Below, one piece after another: positions 17,138-25,672 of a stretch of DNA of 64,000 nucleotides; positions within the stretch are counted from its first letter, which is position 1; each line of letters begins with the position of its first letter. A program made the position numbers and the translations under genes. Source of the stretch: Alphaproteobacteria bacterium (lineage in GTDB: Bacteria; Pseudomonadota; Alphaproteobacteria; Rhodobacterales; Rhodobacteraceae). Below the pieces are notes generated by a model. That model made no database searches. It had not been told where the DNA came from and saw only the letters and a program-made list of their open reading frames with translations. Location of the stretch: positions 265,819-329,818 of the forward strand of contig JAUHVR010000003.1 in assembly GCA_030424865.1 (NCBI GenBank). The letters are read 5' to 3'.

Positions 17138-18157
17138 CTAGACAAACGACCTGTTGGTCAGCCGTCCGAGGTTGCCATGATACAGCGCGGCGCGCGTCTC
17201 CTCATCAATGTCCATCTCGTTCAGCGCCCGGATCGTCTCGCGAATGTACATCCGTCCGCCTTCGGGATCAAAAGGCGCGTCCGAGGCAAAGACCACCTGG
17301 TCGGCACCAAAGAAATCGATGGCCATCTTGATCGAACCAACGCCGCCAAAGGTCGCGGTATCGGCGATGAACCGGCGGAAATAGTCGATCGGGCGGTCGG
17401 ACAGCTCTTTCAGCAGCGCGCCATAGTCCTCGTCCGAGGTGCGCACCCCCAGAACGTCCCAGCCGGGGCCGACCCTGCCCTCGAAAAAGGGGATCATGCC
17501 GCCGCCGTGGTGGGTGATCACCTTGAGGTTGGGCAAGCGCTGCATTGTCTTGGAAAAGACCAGCCGTGCCATGGCCGCCGAGGATTCATAGGGCCAGCCA
17601 AAAGTCCACCAGATCTCGTATTTCGATTTCTCCTCGGTCGGGTAATCCGCCATCTTCGCCCCCCGCGCGGGGTGCAGCCAGATCGGCAAATCGACCTTGG
17701 CCATGTAGTCAAAAAACGGCGCAAACTCTGGGTCATCGATGGGCCGCCCGTTCACATGGGTGTAGATCTGCATCCCGCAGGCGCCCGCCTCTTCGACGGC
17801 ATAGCGCGAGGCCTCAAGAATGGCGTCGATGCCCGCCCCCATGGGCGGGGTTGAGATGAAGCCCGGAAAGCGGTCCGGATGTTGCGCGCAAAGCTCGGCC
17901 ATCGAGTCGGTGCCGATCTTGGCCAGTTCCTTCGATTGCGCATCGTCAGCGACCAGTTCGAAAGGCGGCGAACCCAGCGAAAGGATCTGCTGGTACTCGT
18001 CGTACAGGTCCATGATGGCAAAGCGCTCATCCAGCTGGGTCATCATCGGCTGCGCCTCGGACCGACGGGTGATGTCGGTCATGGTGCCCGTGACCTTGGT
18101 CAGCGCGTCGTAAAAGGCCGGCGGCCAGATGTGGTTGAATGCGTCTACTTTCAGCAT
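17138..18157 (-). CDS. Amidohydrolase-2 family protein (ACMSD/LigW-like), 339 aa
   Basis: A TIM-barrel metal-dependent hydrolase/decarboxylase. The start MLKVDAFNHIWPPAFYDALT is preferred over a much longer open frame because that upstream part overlaps the SDR gene and has no protein-like features. Metal-site motifs are DAFNHI (Asp5, His9, in place of the usual HxH), PIWLHPARG, VITHHGGG and VFASDAPFD. Family members decarboxylate or hydrolyse aromatic-derived acids, for example aminocarboxymuconate semialdehyde, 5-carboxyvanillate or gamma-resorcylate. It lies 4 bp after the SDR stop and 3 bp before the sulfatase start. The exact reaction is not predictable. Confidence 0.85.
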   Translation of the reverse strand: MLKVDAFNHIWPPAFYDALTKVTGTMTDITRRSEAQPMMTQLDERFAIMDLYDEYQQILSLGSPPFELVADDAQSKELAKIGTDSMAELCAQHPDRFPGFISTPPMGAGIDAILEASRYAVEEAGACGMQIYTHVNGRPIDDPEFAPFFDYMAKVDLPIWLHPARGAKMADYPTEEKSKYEIWWTFGWPYESSAAMARLVFSKTMQRLPNLKVITHHGGGMIPFFEGRVGPGWDVLGVRTSDEDYGALLKELSDRPIDYFRRFIADTATFGGVGSIKMAIDFFGADQVVFASDAPFDPEGGRMYIRETIRALNEMDIDEETRAALYHGNLGRLTNRSFV

Positions 18158-18161
18158 GGTG

Positions 18162-18920
18162 TCACCAGGTGATCTTTCCGCCATCGACGTTGAGTGTCTG
18201 GCCCGTGATGAAATCGCTGTCCGAAGAGGCCAGGAACAGAAGCGCGCCCACCAGATCGTCCGGCACCATGTCACGCTGGATCGAGCGTCCGGCGAGCGTT
18301 GGTGCGCGGGCTTTCTCAAAATCCGCGTTGGCCTGCACACCTTCGCTTTCCGTCAGCCCCGGCGCGATGGCGTTGACGGTGATGTTCTGACCGCCAAGCT
18401 CGCGCCCCATCGACCGGGTCATCCCGATGACGGCCCCTTTGGAGGCGACGTAATGCGCGAACCCCGGCGGGCCGTAAAAGAACGTGCCCGAGGCGATGTT
18501 GATCACTTTGCCACGCCCGTTTTTCTGCATTGATGGCAGACAAGCCTTCATCACCTGAAAGATACCGCGCGTATTCACGCGCATCACCGCGTCCCATTCC
18601 TCGTCCGGGATTTCCCAAAAGGGGCGCAGCTTGAGATTGGCAAAAATGCCCGCGTTGTTGACCACGATCTCGACGGGGCCATAGGCCTCTTCCGCGTGGG
18701 CCACCATCGCCGACAGGTCGTCGGTCGAGGTGACGTCGACCTTCATGCCCATGGCCGTACCGCCCGCCTCGGTGATCGCAGCCACGCAGTCCGCCGTATC
18801 AGCCAGATCGCTGACCAGCACGCGGGCGCCTTCGTCCGCCAGCGCCTTGGCAAAGGTTGCGCCGATGCCCTGCGCCGCCCCGGTCACGATGGCGCATTTG
18901 CCGTCCAGTCGTCCCATCAC
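18162..18920 (-). CDS. Short-chain dehydrogenase/reductase (252 aa)
   Basis: A classical SDR with TGAAQGIG (residues 13-20) for NAD(P) binding, Asp62-Val in KVDVTS, NNAG at 88-91, and the catalytic set Ser144, Tyr157 and Lys161 (HYVASKGAV). The C-terminus ends FITGQTLNVDGGKITW, as usual for this family. Asp38 after the second strand (VSDLAD) suggests NAD preference. The start codon overlaps the GST stop by 4 bp. In an operon with a GST and ALDH it could oxidise a benzylic alcohol, as LigD-type C-alpha dehydrogenases do in aryl-ether catabolism; that is inference. Confidence 0.9.
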   Translation of the reverse strand: MMGRLDGKCAIVTGAAQGIGATFAKALADEGARVLVSDLADTADCVAAITEAGGTAMGMKVDVTSTDDLSAMVAHAEEAYGPVEIVVNNAGIFANLKLRPFWEIPDEEWDAVMRVNTRGIFQVMKACLPSMQKNGRGKVINIASGTFFYGPPGFAHYVASKGAVIGMTRSMGRELGGQNITVNAIAPGLTESEGVQANADFEKARAPTLAGRSIQRDMVPDDLVGALLFLASSDSDFITGQTLNVDGGKITW

Positions 18921-19738
18921 GCGGCCTCCCGAATATCGAGGATCCTGGCCACTTCCGTCCAGCTTTTGGCACCGTTTTCACGCAGATCATCGGTCAGATC
19001 CTGCGGGCACCAGTCCAGCAGCGAGGATTTGAACAAAGGCCGTGCCTTGATCCTCTCCCACCAGTCGGTGACGCGCGGCAGGCGGCCGTTTTCCCACATC
19101 CCCGACATCGACATCATGTCGAGCCGGTTCACGTAGGGCGTCAGGCCTACATCGGCGTGGGTGAAGTCATTGCTGGCCAGCCATTGATGCTCTTTCAACG
19201 CGTCCTCCATCTTGTGCAGATAGAGGTCGTATAGACGGATCTTCTCGGCCCCGCCGGGCGCGTTGAAACCTTCCTTGACCAGCACCTTCTTGCGTTCGTG
19301 CCAGCCCGCCGTGACCGACAGGTCGGGCGTGGAATCCAGAAACTCCTGCAGCTTTTCCGGCCCCAGCTTGAACAGCGTGTGCCGATGTGAGGCCATGAAC
19401 GTTAGTTCGCCACAGGCCGGGTGCAGTTCTTCGTCCAGCGCCTTGGACCAGTACCGGACCTTGGTGAACTCATACGGGTCCTTGGGGTGCAAAGAGGTTT
19501 CGGGCCAGACCAGATCCACGTATTCACAGATCACCGTGCTTTCATTGATGATCTTGCCGTCATGCACCAGCGAGGGCACCACGGCCTTGGGGTTGATGGC
19601 CAGGAATTCATCAGTGAACTGTTCCCCTTTGAGGATGTCGATATAGACGCCCTCCCAGTCCAATCCCTTTTCTTCCATGTGATAGCGCGCCTTCGCGGCG
19701 CAAACAGATGACCCGTGGTGATAGAGCGTCAAAGACAC
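18917..19738 (-). CDS. Glutathione S-transferase, beta-etherase (LigF)-like (273 aa)
   Basis: An N-terminal thioredoxin-fold GST domain (residues 1-80: YHHGSSVCAAKARYHMEEKG, NPKAVVPSLVHDG, INESTVICEYVD) is followed by a helical C-terminal domain (DFTHADVGLTPYVNRLD). The pattern LYHHG...EKGLxxEGVYID and ESTVICEYVD recalls LigF-type beta-etherases, which split aryl ethers using glutathione. Ser10/Ser11 are candidate glutathione-activating residues. A GTG start at 19738 is preferred because AAAGGGGG lies 7 nt upstream; an ATG at 19774 would overlap the ALDH gene. It is co-transcribed with SDR and ALDH genes. Other GST activities (isomerase, dehalogenase) remain possible. Confidence 0.85.
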   Translation of the reverse strand: MSLTLYHHGSSVCAAKARYHMEEKGLDWEGVYIDILKGEQFTDEFLAINPKAVVPSLVHDGKIINESTVICEYVDLVWPETSLHPKDPYEFTKVRYWSKALDEELHPACGELTFMASHRHTLFKLGPEKLQEFLDSTPDLSVTAGWHERKKVLVKEGFNAPGGAEKIRLYDLYLHKMEDALKEHQWLASNDFTHADVGLTPYVNRLDMMSMSGMWENGRLPRVTDWWERIKARPLFKSSLLDWCPQDLTDDLRENGAKSWTEVARILDIREAA

Positions 19739-19752
19739 GTGGAAGCCCCCTT

Positions 19753-21192
19753 TCAAAGTTGGATCGTGACCCATTTCATTTCCGTCATGGCCTCGAGATC
19801 GGCCTCGGTGCCCTCGCGGCCCACACCGCTGTCGCCGGTGCCCCCAAAGGGCACATGCGGTTCGTCATGCAGGGGAGAGGCGTTCACATGCGCCATCCCT
19901 GCCCCGACGTTCTGGGCAAAATGCAGGGCGCGGTTGATGTCTTGCGTGAAGATTGCAGCCGACAGCCCGTAGTTGGTGTCGTTCGCCTTTGCCAGCGCCT
20001 CGTCATAGCTGTCGACGGCGTAGACCGAAGCCACCGGGCCAAAGGTTTCCTGACGACAGACCACCATCTCTTCGGTGACGCCCGTCAGGATCGTCGGTTC
20101 GGGCCGGTTGCCCGACCAGCCGCCGCCGATGACCACGGTTGCACCCTTGGATTGGGCGTCTTCGACGTGGCTCCGCACCCGGCCGCGCTGACGGTCCGAG
20201 ATGATTGGTCCGATGATCGTGTTTTCGCCCCGAAGATCGCCCATCGGCAGCGAGGATGCGGCCTTTGCAAAGGCCTGCACAAAGTTGTCAAAGATCGGGC
20301 GTTCGACGTAGATGCGGCTGCCACCCATGCAGACCTGGCCCTGGTAGGTGAAGATCCCGTGGCAAATCGCCGGAATGGTCTTGGACATGTCGGCATCGGC
20401 CAGCACGACGACCGGGCTCTTGCCGCCCAGTTCCAGCGTCACCGGCGTCTTGTTCCTGGCGCACAGCTCGTTGATGTGCTGGCCCACCACCGACGAGCCG
20501 GTGAAGGTGACAAAGTCCACATCCGGGTGCCCGGTCAGCGTATCGCCAATCTCGTGTCCGAACCCGGTCACGACATTGAAGGCCCCTGCCGGGATGCCCG
20601 CCTCGGCATAGACCTCGGCAATCAGATGCGAGACGTGCGGGGCCATTTCAGATGGCAGCAAGACCACCGTGTTTCCGGTCGCTAGCGCATGCGCGGTCAG
20701 GCGGATGCCCTTGATCAAGGGCACGTTGAACGGCGTGATGCAGGCGACCACGCCGCGCGGCTTGCGGATCGACATCGAGAAGCGGCCGGGATAGTCACCC
20801 GGCAGGGTCTTGCCCGTCACGTGGCGGCACATGCCGGCTGCGGCCCGCAGCATGCCCAGCGCCTTGTTGAATTCGAAATCCGCTTTCTTCCTGGGACTGC
20901 CGATCTCGTCGATCAGCGCGTCAACGAAGGCGTCTTTGCGGGATTCCATCACCTCGGCCGCCTTCTGCAGCCAACGCTCGCGGTCCTTGGCCAGGGTTTC
21001 CCCGTATGTCACGAAGGTGGCCTTGGCGCAGGCCACCGCGTCCAGCATATCCTGGGGCCCGCCATGCGCCGCACGGCAGTAAACACTGTCGTCTTCCGGG
21101 TTCAGACTGTCGAAAACCTCACCTGATCTGGCCGCGCGTGGTGCGCCATCAATCCAGATCGCCGCCTCGAAGGCGGTGTTGTCCTTGGCCAT
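19753..21192 (-). CDS. Aldehyde dehydrogenase, vanillin-dehydrogenase-like (479 aa)
   Basis: An NAD(P)-dependent ALDH with catalytic Cys288 (YQGQVCMGGSR), general base Glu254 (LELGGKSP), Asn156 (TPFNVP) and cofactor loop FTGSSVVGQ. It is oddly missing the conserved cofactor-binding lysine: the usual VVxKPSE reads VVLLPSE, so Leu replaces Lys at residue 179. The same residue is kept in the other two intact ALDHs of the window. It is first in the eight-gene leftward operon. A motif shared with the LysR-side promoter lies 82 bp upstream. It probably oxidises an aromatic aldehyde formed by the neighbouring enzymes (inference). Confidence 0.9.
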   Translation of the reverse strand: MAKDNTAFEAAIWIDGAPRAARSGEVFDSLNPEDDSVYCRAAHGGPQDMLDAVACAKATFVTYGETLAKDRERWLQKAAEVMESRKDAFVDALIDEIGSPRKKADFEFNKALGMLRAAAGMCRHVTGKTLPGDYPGRFSMSIRKPRGVVACITPFNVPLIKGIRLTAHALATGNTVVLLPSEMAPHVSHLIAEVYAEAGIPAGAFNVVTGFGHEIGDTLTGHPDVDFVTFTGSSVVGQHINELCARNKTPVTLELGGKSPVVVLADADMSKTIPAICHGIFTYQGQVCMGGSRIYVERPIFDNFVQAFAKAASSLPMGDLRGENTIIGPIISDRQRGRVRSHVEDAQSKGATVVIGGGWSGNRPEPTILTGVTEEMVVCRQETFGPVASVYAVDSYDEALAKANDTNYGLSAAIFTQDINRALHFAQNVGAGMAHVNASPLHDEPHVPFGGTGDSGVGREGTEADLEAMTEMKWVTIQL

Positions 21193-21273
21193 CCTGTTCC
21201 TCCCTCGCGGCTTCCCGCGTCCACAATTAATGAGCGACTCGGCCTGCAGCGGATAGAGAGCAGCACTAAGATG

Positions 21274-21294
21274 TGACCAAAGCCAAACTTAGAG
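21274..21294 (-). promoter_or_regulatory. Candidate LysR binding site in the promoter of the eight-gene operon
   Basis: Read on the minus strand this 21-bp element has the form CTCTAAG-N5-CTTTG-N-TCA. The same form occurs at 22257-22277, beside the LysR gene; 15 of 21 bases match, and five of the six differences are in the N5 centre. It lies 82 bp upstream of the ALDH start, a normal place for a LysR activator site. Confidence 0.5.
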
Positions 21295-21312
21295 CCTAAG
21301 AGGTTCAGAACG

Positions 21313-22248
21313 TCATGAACCGCTTCCTGGCATCTGCCAGCCGACCGCGCCGCCTGCAATCGTGTCATCAACAATCGAGATCAAAAGCTTCCGAATGGCC
21401 GCCTCGGCCTTGGACATCCGCTCGACCCGATGCGTCGTCAAATTCAGTTCCCAAGACAATTCCGGCAGGGCGATGGGGCGCGTGACCACCTCGCCGTGTT
21501 CGATCTCTTGGTGAAAAAGAGCTTTCGTCGCCACGGCCGCGCGGCGTCCCTGAAGGACCAATTCGCGCCGCAAATTGATCGCTTCAATGTCCTGAACATT
21601 GGCGAATTCCAGCCCTTCATGCGCAAGGGCCGCATCAAGCTTGCGCCGCAGCAACAGGCTTCGGCCATCCAGGGCAAGCGGCATTTTCGACAGGTCCACA
21701 AGCGGCAGCGGCCCCTCGCCGACCGGCATGATATCCGGCCGCCCGACAAGCAGAAACGTCTCGACGTACAGCGGCAGGGACTCGTGCATTTCGGACTCAA
21801 GTGCTTGTGCTGTAACAGCAAAATCCAACTCTCTGGCCAAGATGGCCGCTTCGAGCTGATCCGTGAACCCCTGGGTCAACTGCAGCGACAATGTCGGGTG
21901 CTGATCCGCACAATACTGCAACAACAAAGGAACGACGACGCGCCCCATCGACGGGGTCACACCGATCCGCACATTACCGATCGCATCCTTTCCAAAGCGG
22001 CGGACGTCGGCCTTGGCTTCTTCGAAACTTTCGATGATCCGGACGGCATGGCGGTTGAGGGCATGGCCGGCCTCGGTCAGTCGGACGCCGCGCGAATGCC
22101 GTTCGATCAAGTCCACCTCGAGATACTCTTCCAGCTTGCGGATCTGCATGCCCAAAGCAGGCTGCGTGACGTTCAGCGCCTCGGCTGCGCGGGTCAGACT
22201 TTCAAGCTCGGCAACCTTGGCGAAATAGATGAGGTGGCGAATCTCCAT
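21313..22248 (-). CDS. LysR-family transcriptional regulator (311 aa)
   Basis: Residues 1-60 form the standard LysR helix-turn-helix (MEIRHLIYFAKVAELESLTR, AAEALNVTQPALGMQIRKLE), followed by the periplasmic-binding-like effector domain (GNVRIGVTPSMGRVVVPLLL). The start MEIRHLIYF is the family norm; an ATG 24 codons upstream lacks support. The gene sits between the leftward eight-gene operon (start 21192) and the rightward ALDH/Fe-ADH pair (start 22346). A shared motif is found in both flanking promoter regions. It is probably an activator of both units in response to the substrate. Confidence 0.9.
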   Translation of the reverse strand: MEIRHLIYFAKVAELESLTRAAEALNVTQPALGMQIRKLEEYLEVDLIERHSRGVRLTEAGHALNRHAVRIIESFEEAKADVRRFGKDAIGNVRIGVTPSMGRVVVPLLLQYCADQHPTLSLQLTQGFTDQLEAAILARELDFAVTAQALESEMHESLPLYVETFLLVGRPDIMPVGEGPLPLVDLSKMPLALDGRSLLLRRKLDAALAHEGLEFANVQDIEAINLRRELVLQGRRAAVATKALFHQEIEHGEVVTRPIALPELSWELNLTTHRVERMSKAEAAIRKLLISIVDDTIAGGAVGWQMPGSGS

Positions 22249-22256
22249 ATGTCGCA

Positions 22257-22277
22257 CTCTAAGCCGAACTTTGTTCA
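22257..22277 (+). promoter_or_regulatory. Candidate LysR binding site between the LysR and ALDH genes
   Basis: CTCTAAG-N5-CTTTG-N-TCA on the plus strand, 9 bp upstream of the LysR start and 69 bp upstream of the ALDH start at 22346. It matches the element at 21274-21294 in 15 of 21 positions. It would allow the regulator to control itself and the divergent ALDH/Fe-ADH genes. Confidence 0.5.
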
Positions 22278-22345
22278 GACCAAAGGCAGGATTGCTTGTT
22301 GTTTGACCGCTGACCGACATAATCGGTGCAACGAGGGAGGACCGC

Positions 22346-23785
22346 GTGAGCGAAATTGCAAAGCACTACATTGCCGGAGAGTGGGTGACCTCTGCCGGGA
22401 CCACAGACAGTCTTGACCCGGCAAACGGGGCCTTGGTGGGCCGGGGCGCCATCGGGTCGGCGACGCTGGCCGAACAGGCCATTTCCGCCGCGCGCGCGAC
22501 CTTTGAAACCTCGTCCTGGGCGTCGGACCCAAGGCTGCGCGCAAAGGTGCTGCTGGACTTTGCCGACCGGCTACAATCCCGTCATGACGAACTGGCACGC
22601 CTGCTGGTGCAAGAGAACGGCAAGGTGCTGCCACAGGCCAAGGGCGAAATTGCGGCGGGGTTCGGCGAAGCGCGATACTATGCAGGGCTGGCGCGCAATG
22701 TCTTTGGCCGAACGACGGAGACCGGGCCGGGCAAGATTTCGATGCTGACACGGGAACCCGCGGGGGTTGTCGCGGTGATCGTGCCCTGGAATGCCCCCGT
22801 GACCCTTTTCGTTCGGTCGGTTGCTCCGGCCCTTGCCGCCGGGTGCACGGTGGTTGTCAAACCGGCACCGCAAACCCCGCTGATCAACGCCGAAATCATG
22901 CGCTGCTTTCACGAAATCCCCGGATTGCCACCGGGCGTGATAAACTCGGTCAACGAAAACGGGATCGAGGTGGGGCAAGCCCTGGCCACGCACGAAGATG
23001 TGGATGTCATCTCGTTCACCGGGTCTTCGGCAACGGGCAAGGTCATGATGCGCGCGGCGTCCGACACGCTGAAACACCTGTCGCTGGAGCTTGGCGGCAA
23101 GGCCCCTGCCGTGGTGTTTGAAGACGCGGACCTTGATCTTGCGACCTTCGAGATACGGCGCGCCTCGATCGTGTTGACGGGCCAGATGTGCACGGCGATC
23201 AGCCGCGTTCTGGTTCATTCATCCCTTGCCGAGGAGATGACGCAGCGGCTGCAGGCGGCCTATGCCTCGGTGAAAATTGGCCATGGTTTGGACGCCGGCA
23301 CGGAAATGGGGCCCCTGATCGACGCGCAAAATCAGAAGCGGGTTCTGGGCATCATAGACCGGGCCGCGGACGAAGCAGACCTGATCCTGCGGGGTCATGC
23401 ACCCGGCGGTGATCTGTCTGCGGGCGCCTTCGTGACGCCTTCGATCTTTCGTATCGACGATGCGGCGCACCCGCTGGTGCAAGAAGAGCTCTTTGGCCCG
23501 ATCATCTCGATCGAGACCTTCGAGGACGAAGCCGAAGCCATCGCGAAATCCAATGCCACGCGCTATGGTCTTGCCTCGTCGGTCTATACCCGGGATTTGT
23601 ACCGCGCGATGCGGCTTGGCCGAAAACTGAAGTTCGGGACCGTCTGGCTGAACAGCCACAACCGGCTGTTGGCCGAGGCCGAAACCGGGGGGTATCGTCA
23701 AAGCGGGATTGGACGCCTGCATGGCGTTGAGGCGCTGAATGACTTCCTGGAAACCAAGCATGTCTACATGGAGGTCGAAACCTAG
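22346..23785 (+). CDS. Aldehyde dehydrogenase (479 aa)
   Basis: An ALDH with Asn149 (VPWNAP), Lys172 (VVVKPAP), FTGSSATGK, Glu248 (LELGGKAP) and Cys282 (TGQMCTAISR). All catalytic positions are intact. It starts with GTG, preceded by GAGGGAGGA. It is divergent from the LysR gene and immediately followed by an iron-containing alcohol dehydrogenase, so the pair may convert an alcohol to an acid. It belongs by context to the sulfate-ester/aromatic module. Confidence 0.92.
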   Translation: MSEIAKHYIAGEWVTSAGTTDSLDPANGALVGRGAIGSATLAEQAISAARATFETSSWASDPRLRAKVLLDFADRLQSRHDELARLLVQENGKVLPQAKGEIAAGFGEARYYAGLARNVFGRTTETGPGKISMLTREPAGVVAVIVPWNAPVTLFVRSVAPALAAGCTVVVKPAPQTPLINAEIMRCFHEIPGLPPGVINSVNENGIEVGQALATHEDVDVISFTGSSATGKVMMRAASDTLKHLSLELGGKAPAVVFEDADLDLATFEIRRASIVLTGQMCTAISRVLVHSSLAEEMTQRLQAAYASVKIGHGLDAGTEMGPLIDAQNQKRVLGIIDRAADEADLILRGHAPGGDLSAGAFVTPSIFRIDDAAHPLVQEELFGPIISIETFEDEAEAIAKSNATRYGLASSVYTRDLYRAMRLGRKLKFGTVWLNSHNRLLAEAETGGYRQSGIGRLHGVEALNDFLETKHVYMEVET

Positions 23786-24895
23786 ATGCCCCTGATCCAG
23801 TATCTGTCGCGGATTCAGTTCGATTTCGGTGCTCTTGCAACACTGTCGGACGAAATCACGCGATTGGGTCTCAAAAGCCCCCTGCTGGTGACCGACAAGG
23901 GCGTTGCGGCCGCCGGTCTGCTGGACAGGGTGCTGACCGCCGCACGCCCCCATGACCCGATCGTCTATGACGGCACGACCGAGAACCCGAACGAGGCCTC
24001 GCTGGACCACTGCATGGCCCTGTGGCACGACCACGGCTGCGACGGGGTGATCGCCGTGGGCGGCGGCTCACCTGTCGATCTGTCGAAAGCGGTGGCCTTG
24101 CTGGCCAGCCACGGCGGTGCCTTTGCCGATTACGGCGTCAAGACCGGAGGGTCCGAAAAGATCGGGAAAGTCGCACCGCAGATCGCCATTCCAACCGCCG
24201 CCGGAACCGGGGCAGAGGTGGGGCGCGCCTGCGTGATGACCTTGCACAACGGGCGCAAGACCGTGGCCGTCAATCTGAACATGGTGGCCGACGTCGTCAT
24301 CTGCGATCCGGATTTGACGCTCAGCCTTCCGCCGCGTCTGACGGCCGGCACGGGGATCGACGCCCTGAGCCACGGCATCGAAACCTTCTGTTCCCCGACA
24401 ATAAACCCACCGGCCGAAGCCATTGCGCGCGACTGCATCGCGCGCGCAGCCAAGTGGCTGCCGGTTGCTCTCGAAGACGGCGCAAACCGCGAAGCGCGCT
24501 GGAACATGATGATGGCGGCCCTGGAGGGCGGCATGGTGCTTCAAAAAGGTCTTGGGGGCGCGCATGCCCTGGCCAACCCCTTGGGAGAGGGTGGTTATCA
24601 TCACGGCACGCTGATTGGCATCCTGTTGCCGCACGTCCTGACGTTCAATGCCACGGTTCTCGGGGAAAAATGGCCGATGCTCAAACAGCTGCTCTCTGCC
24701 GTGTCGGAACCGGATCGGCATATCGCTGAACTTGTGCGCGCCATCGGTCTGCCGTCCCGGCTATCGGAGTTGACCGTGCCGCCGAGTGACTTCGCTGCCC
24801 TGTCCGAGAAAGCCGCGGCGGACCATCTGTCCGCGACGAACCCCCGCAAGGCAAGTTCGGCAGATTACCTGGATCTTCTCGAGGCCGCTCTTTGA
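23786..24895 (+). CDS. Iron-containing alcohol dehydrogenase (369 aa)
   Basis: A group III alcohol dehydrogenase with the NAD motif VGGGSPVDLSKAVA (residues 91-104) and iron ligands Asp192 and His196 (GIDALSHGIETF), His260 (GGAHALANPL) and His272/273 (YHHGT). The position four residues after His260, usually a second His in HxxxHPLG, is Asn264 here. The first codon follows the ALDH stop directly, so the two are translationally coupled. It could act as an alcohol dehydrogenase or a maleylacetate-reductase-like enzyme. The gene ends 51 bp from the convergent CPBP gene. Confidence 0.9.
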   Translation: MPLIQYLSRIQFDFGALATLSDEITRLGLKSPLLVTDKGVAAAGLLDRVLTAARPHDPIVYDGTTENPNEASLDHCMALWHDHGCDGVIAVGGGSPVDLSKAVALLASHGGAFADYGVKTGGSEKIGKVAPQIAIPTAAGTGAEVGRACVMTLHNGRKTVAVNLNMVADVVICDPDLTLSLPPRLTAGTGIDALSHGIETFCSPTINPPAEAIARDCIARAAKWLPVALEDGANREARWNMMMAALEGGMVLQKGLGGAHALANPLGEGGYHHGTLIGILLPHVLTFNATVLGEKWPMLKQLLSAVSEPDRHIAELVRAIGLPSRLSELTVPPSDFAALSEKAAADHLSATNPRKASSADYLDLLEAAL

Positions 24896-24946
24896 TGCGC
24901 ATGTCAGCTCAACGCATTCCCACCCCAAGTTCAGGGACAGGACCCA

Positions 24947-25672
24947 TCATATCCAACCCGCAATTGCCGGGATCAGCAGCGCCAAAACCAGAAGGTTTCC
25001 AATGCCATGTAACCAGACGCCAATCCAAATATTGCGATAACGCTGAACAAGATAGGGCAAGAGCAGGCTGATCGGCATCAGGGTGATGAAATTCCACCAC
25101 ATGAACGCGTGGAACAAAAGGTTCCAGCACAGGCCGTTCACCAACCATGCGTACTTGCCAAAAATCTTTTCCTGGCGTGGCAGCGCATACCCGCGCCAAA
25201 GAAATTCCTCGCCGCCGATGTTCACAACAAGCCATCCGATCCAGAACAGAACCAACCACCAGTTGCCCTCGACCGGGACACCAAGGAAGGTTGACAGACC
25301 ACTCGAAATGTCAAAGTCCGGCGAAAAGAGCTCGGGAATGACTGGCGGAAGAGGCACCCACCCCGCACCGGAAACCAATCCCCCAATAGGGGCCAGAAGA
25401 AGCTCGGCGACCTGCAGGCCAACGAAAGCGCATGCGACGATCAGCCAGTCTTTTCTGGTCATTTTGCGGATGGGCGCAAGGGCCTTCCAATTGTCAAAGC
25501 CGACAAGGAGGTGGAAAGCGGCCAAGACACATACCGGCCCCCAAAGAACAGTCGTCCAGACAAGGATCAGAGGAACACCTTGCGCTGTCGCGACCGGGAC
25601 CAAAAGATAGACGCCCGCCAGGGTAAGCGCGCCGGGGATCCCAAAAAAGGCGATGGATTTGTTCAGGTTCAT
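24947..25672 (-). CDS. CPBP-family intramembrane glutamic protease (241 aa)
   Basis: An integral membrane protein with about seven hydrophobic segments and the CPBP (Rce1/Abi) active-site motifs: Glu155-Glu156-x3-Arg160 (GGEEFLWRG), His188 (FHAFMWWN) and His222 (LHGIGN). Family members cleave prenylated or peptide substrates in the membrane, or serve in bacteriocin immunity. It stands apart from the catabolic operons and its substrate is unknown. Confidence 0.88.
   Translation of the reverse strand: MNLNKSIAFFGIPGALTLAGVYLLVPVATAQGVPLILVWTTVLWGPVCVLAAFHLLVGFDNWKALAPIRKMTRKDWLIVACAFVGLQVAELLLAPIGGLVSGAGWVPLPPVIPELFSPDFDISSGLSTFLGVPVEGNWWLVLFWIGWLVVNIGGEEFLWRGYALPRQEKIFGKYAWLVNGLCWNLLFHAFMWWNFITLMPISLLLPYLVQRYRNIWIGVWLHGIGNLLVLALLIPAIAGWI

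Noticed and set aside
15023..17854. Two long plus-strand frames (438 and 429 codons)
   Set aside because: Antisense to the ASST-like, sulfatase and amidohydrolase genes, which have clear motifs and tight operon spacing.
18158..18340. N-terminal extension of the amidohydrolase gene by 61 codons
   Set aside because: The extension overlaps the SDR gene, is Arg/Ser/Trp-rich and lacks a ribosome binding site; the MLKVDAFNH start fits the family.
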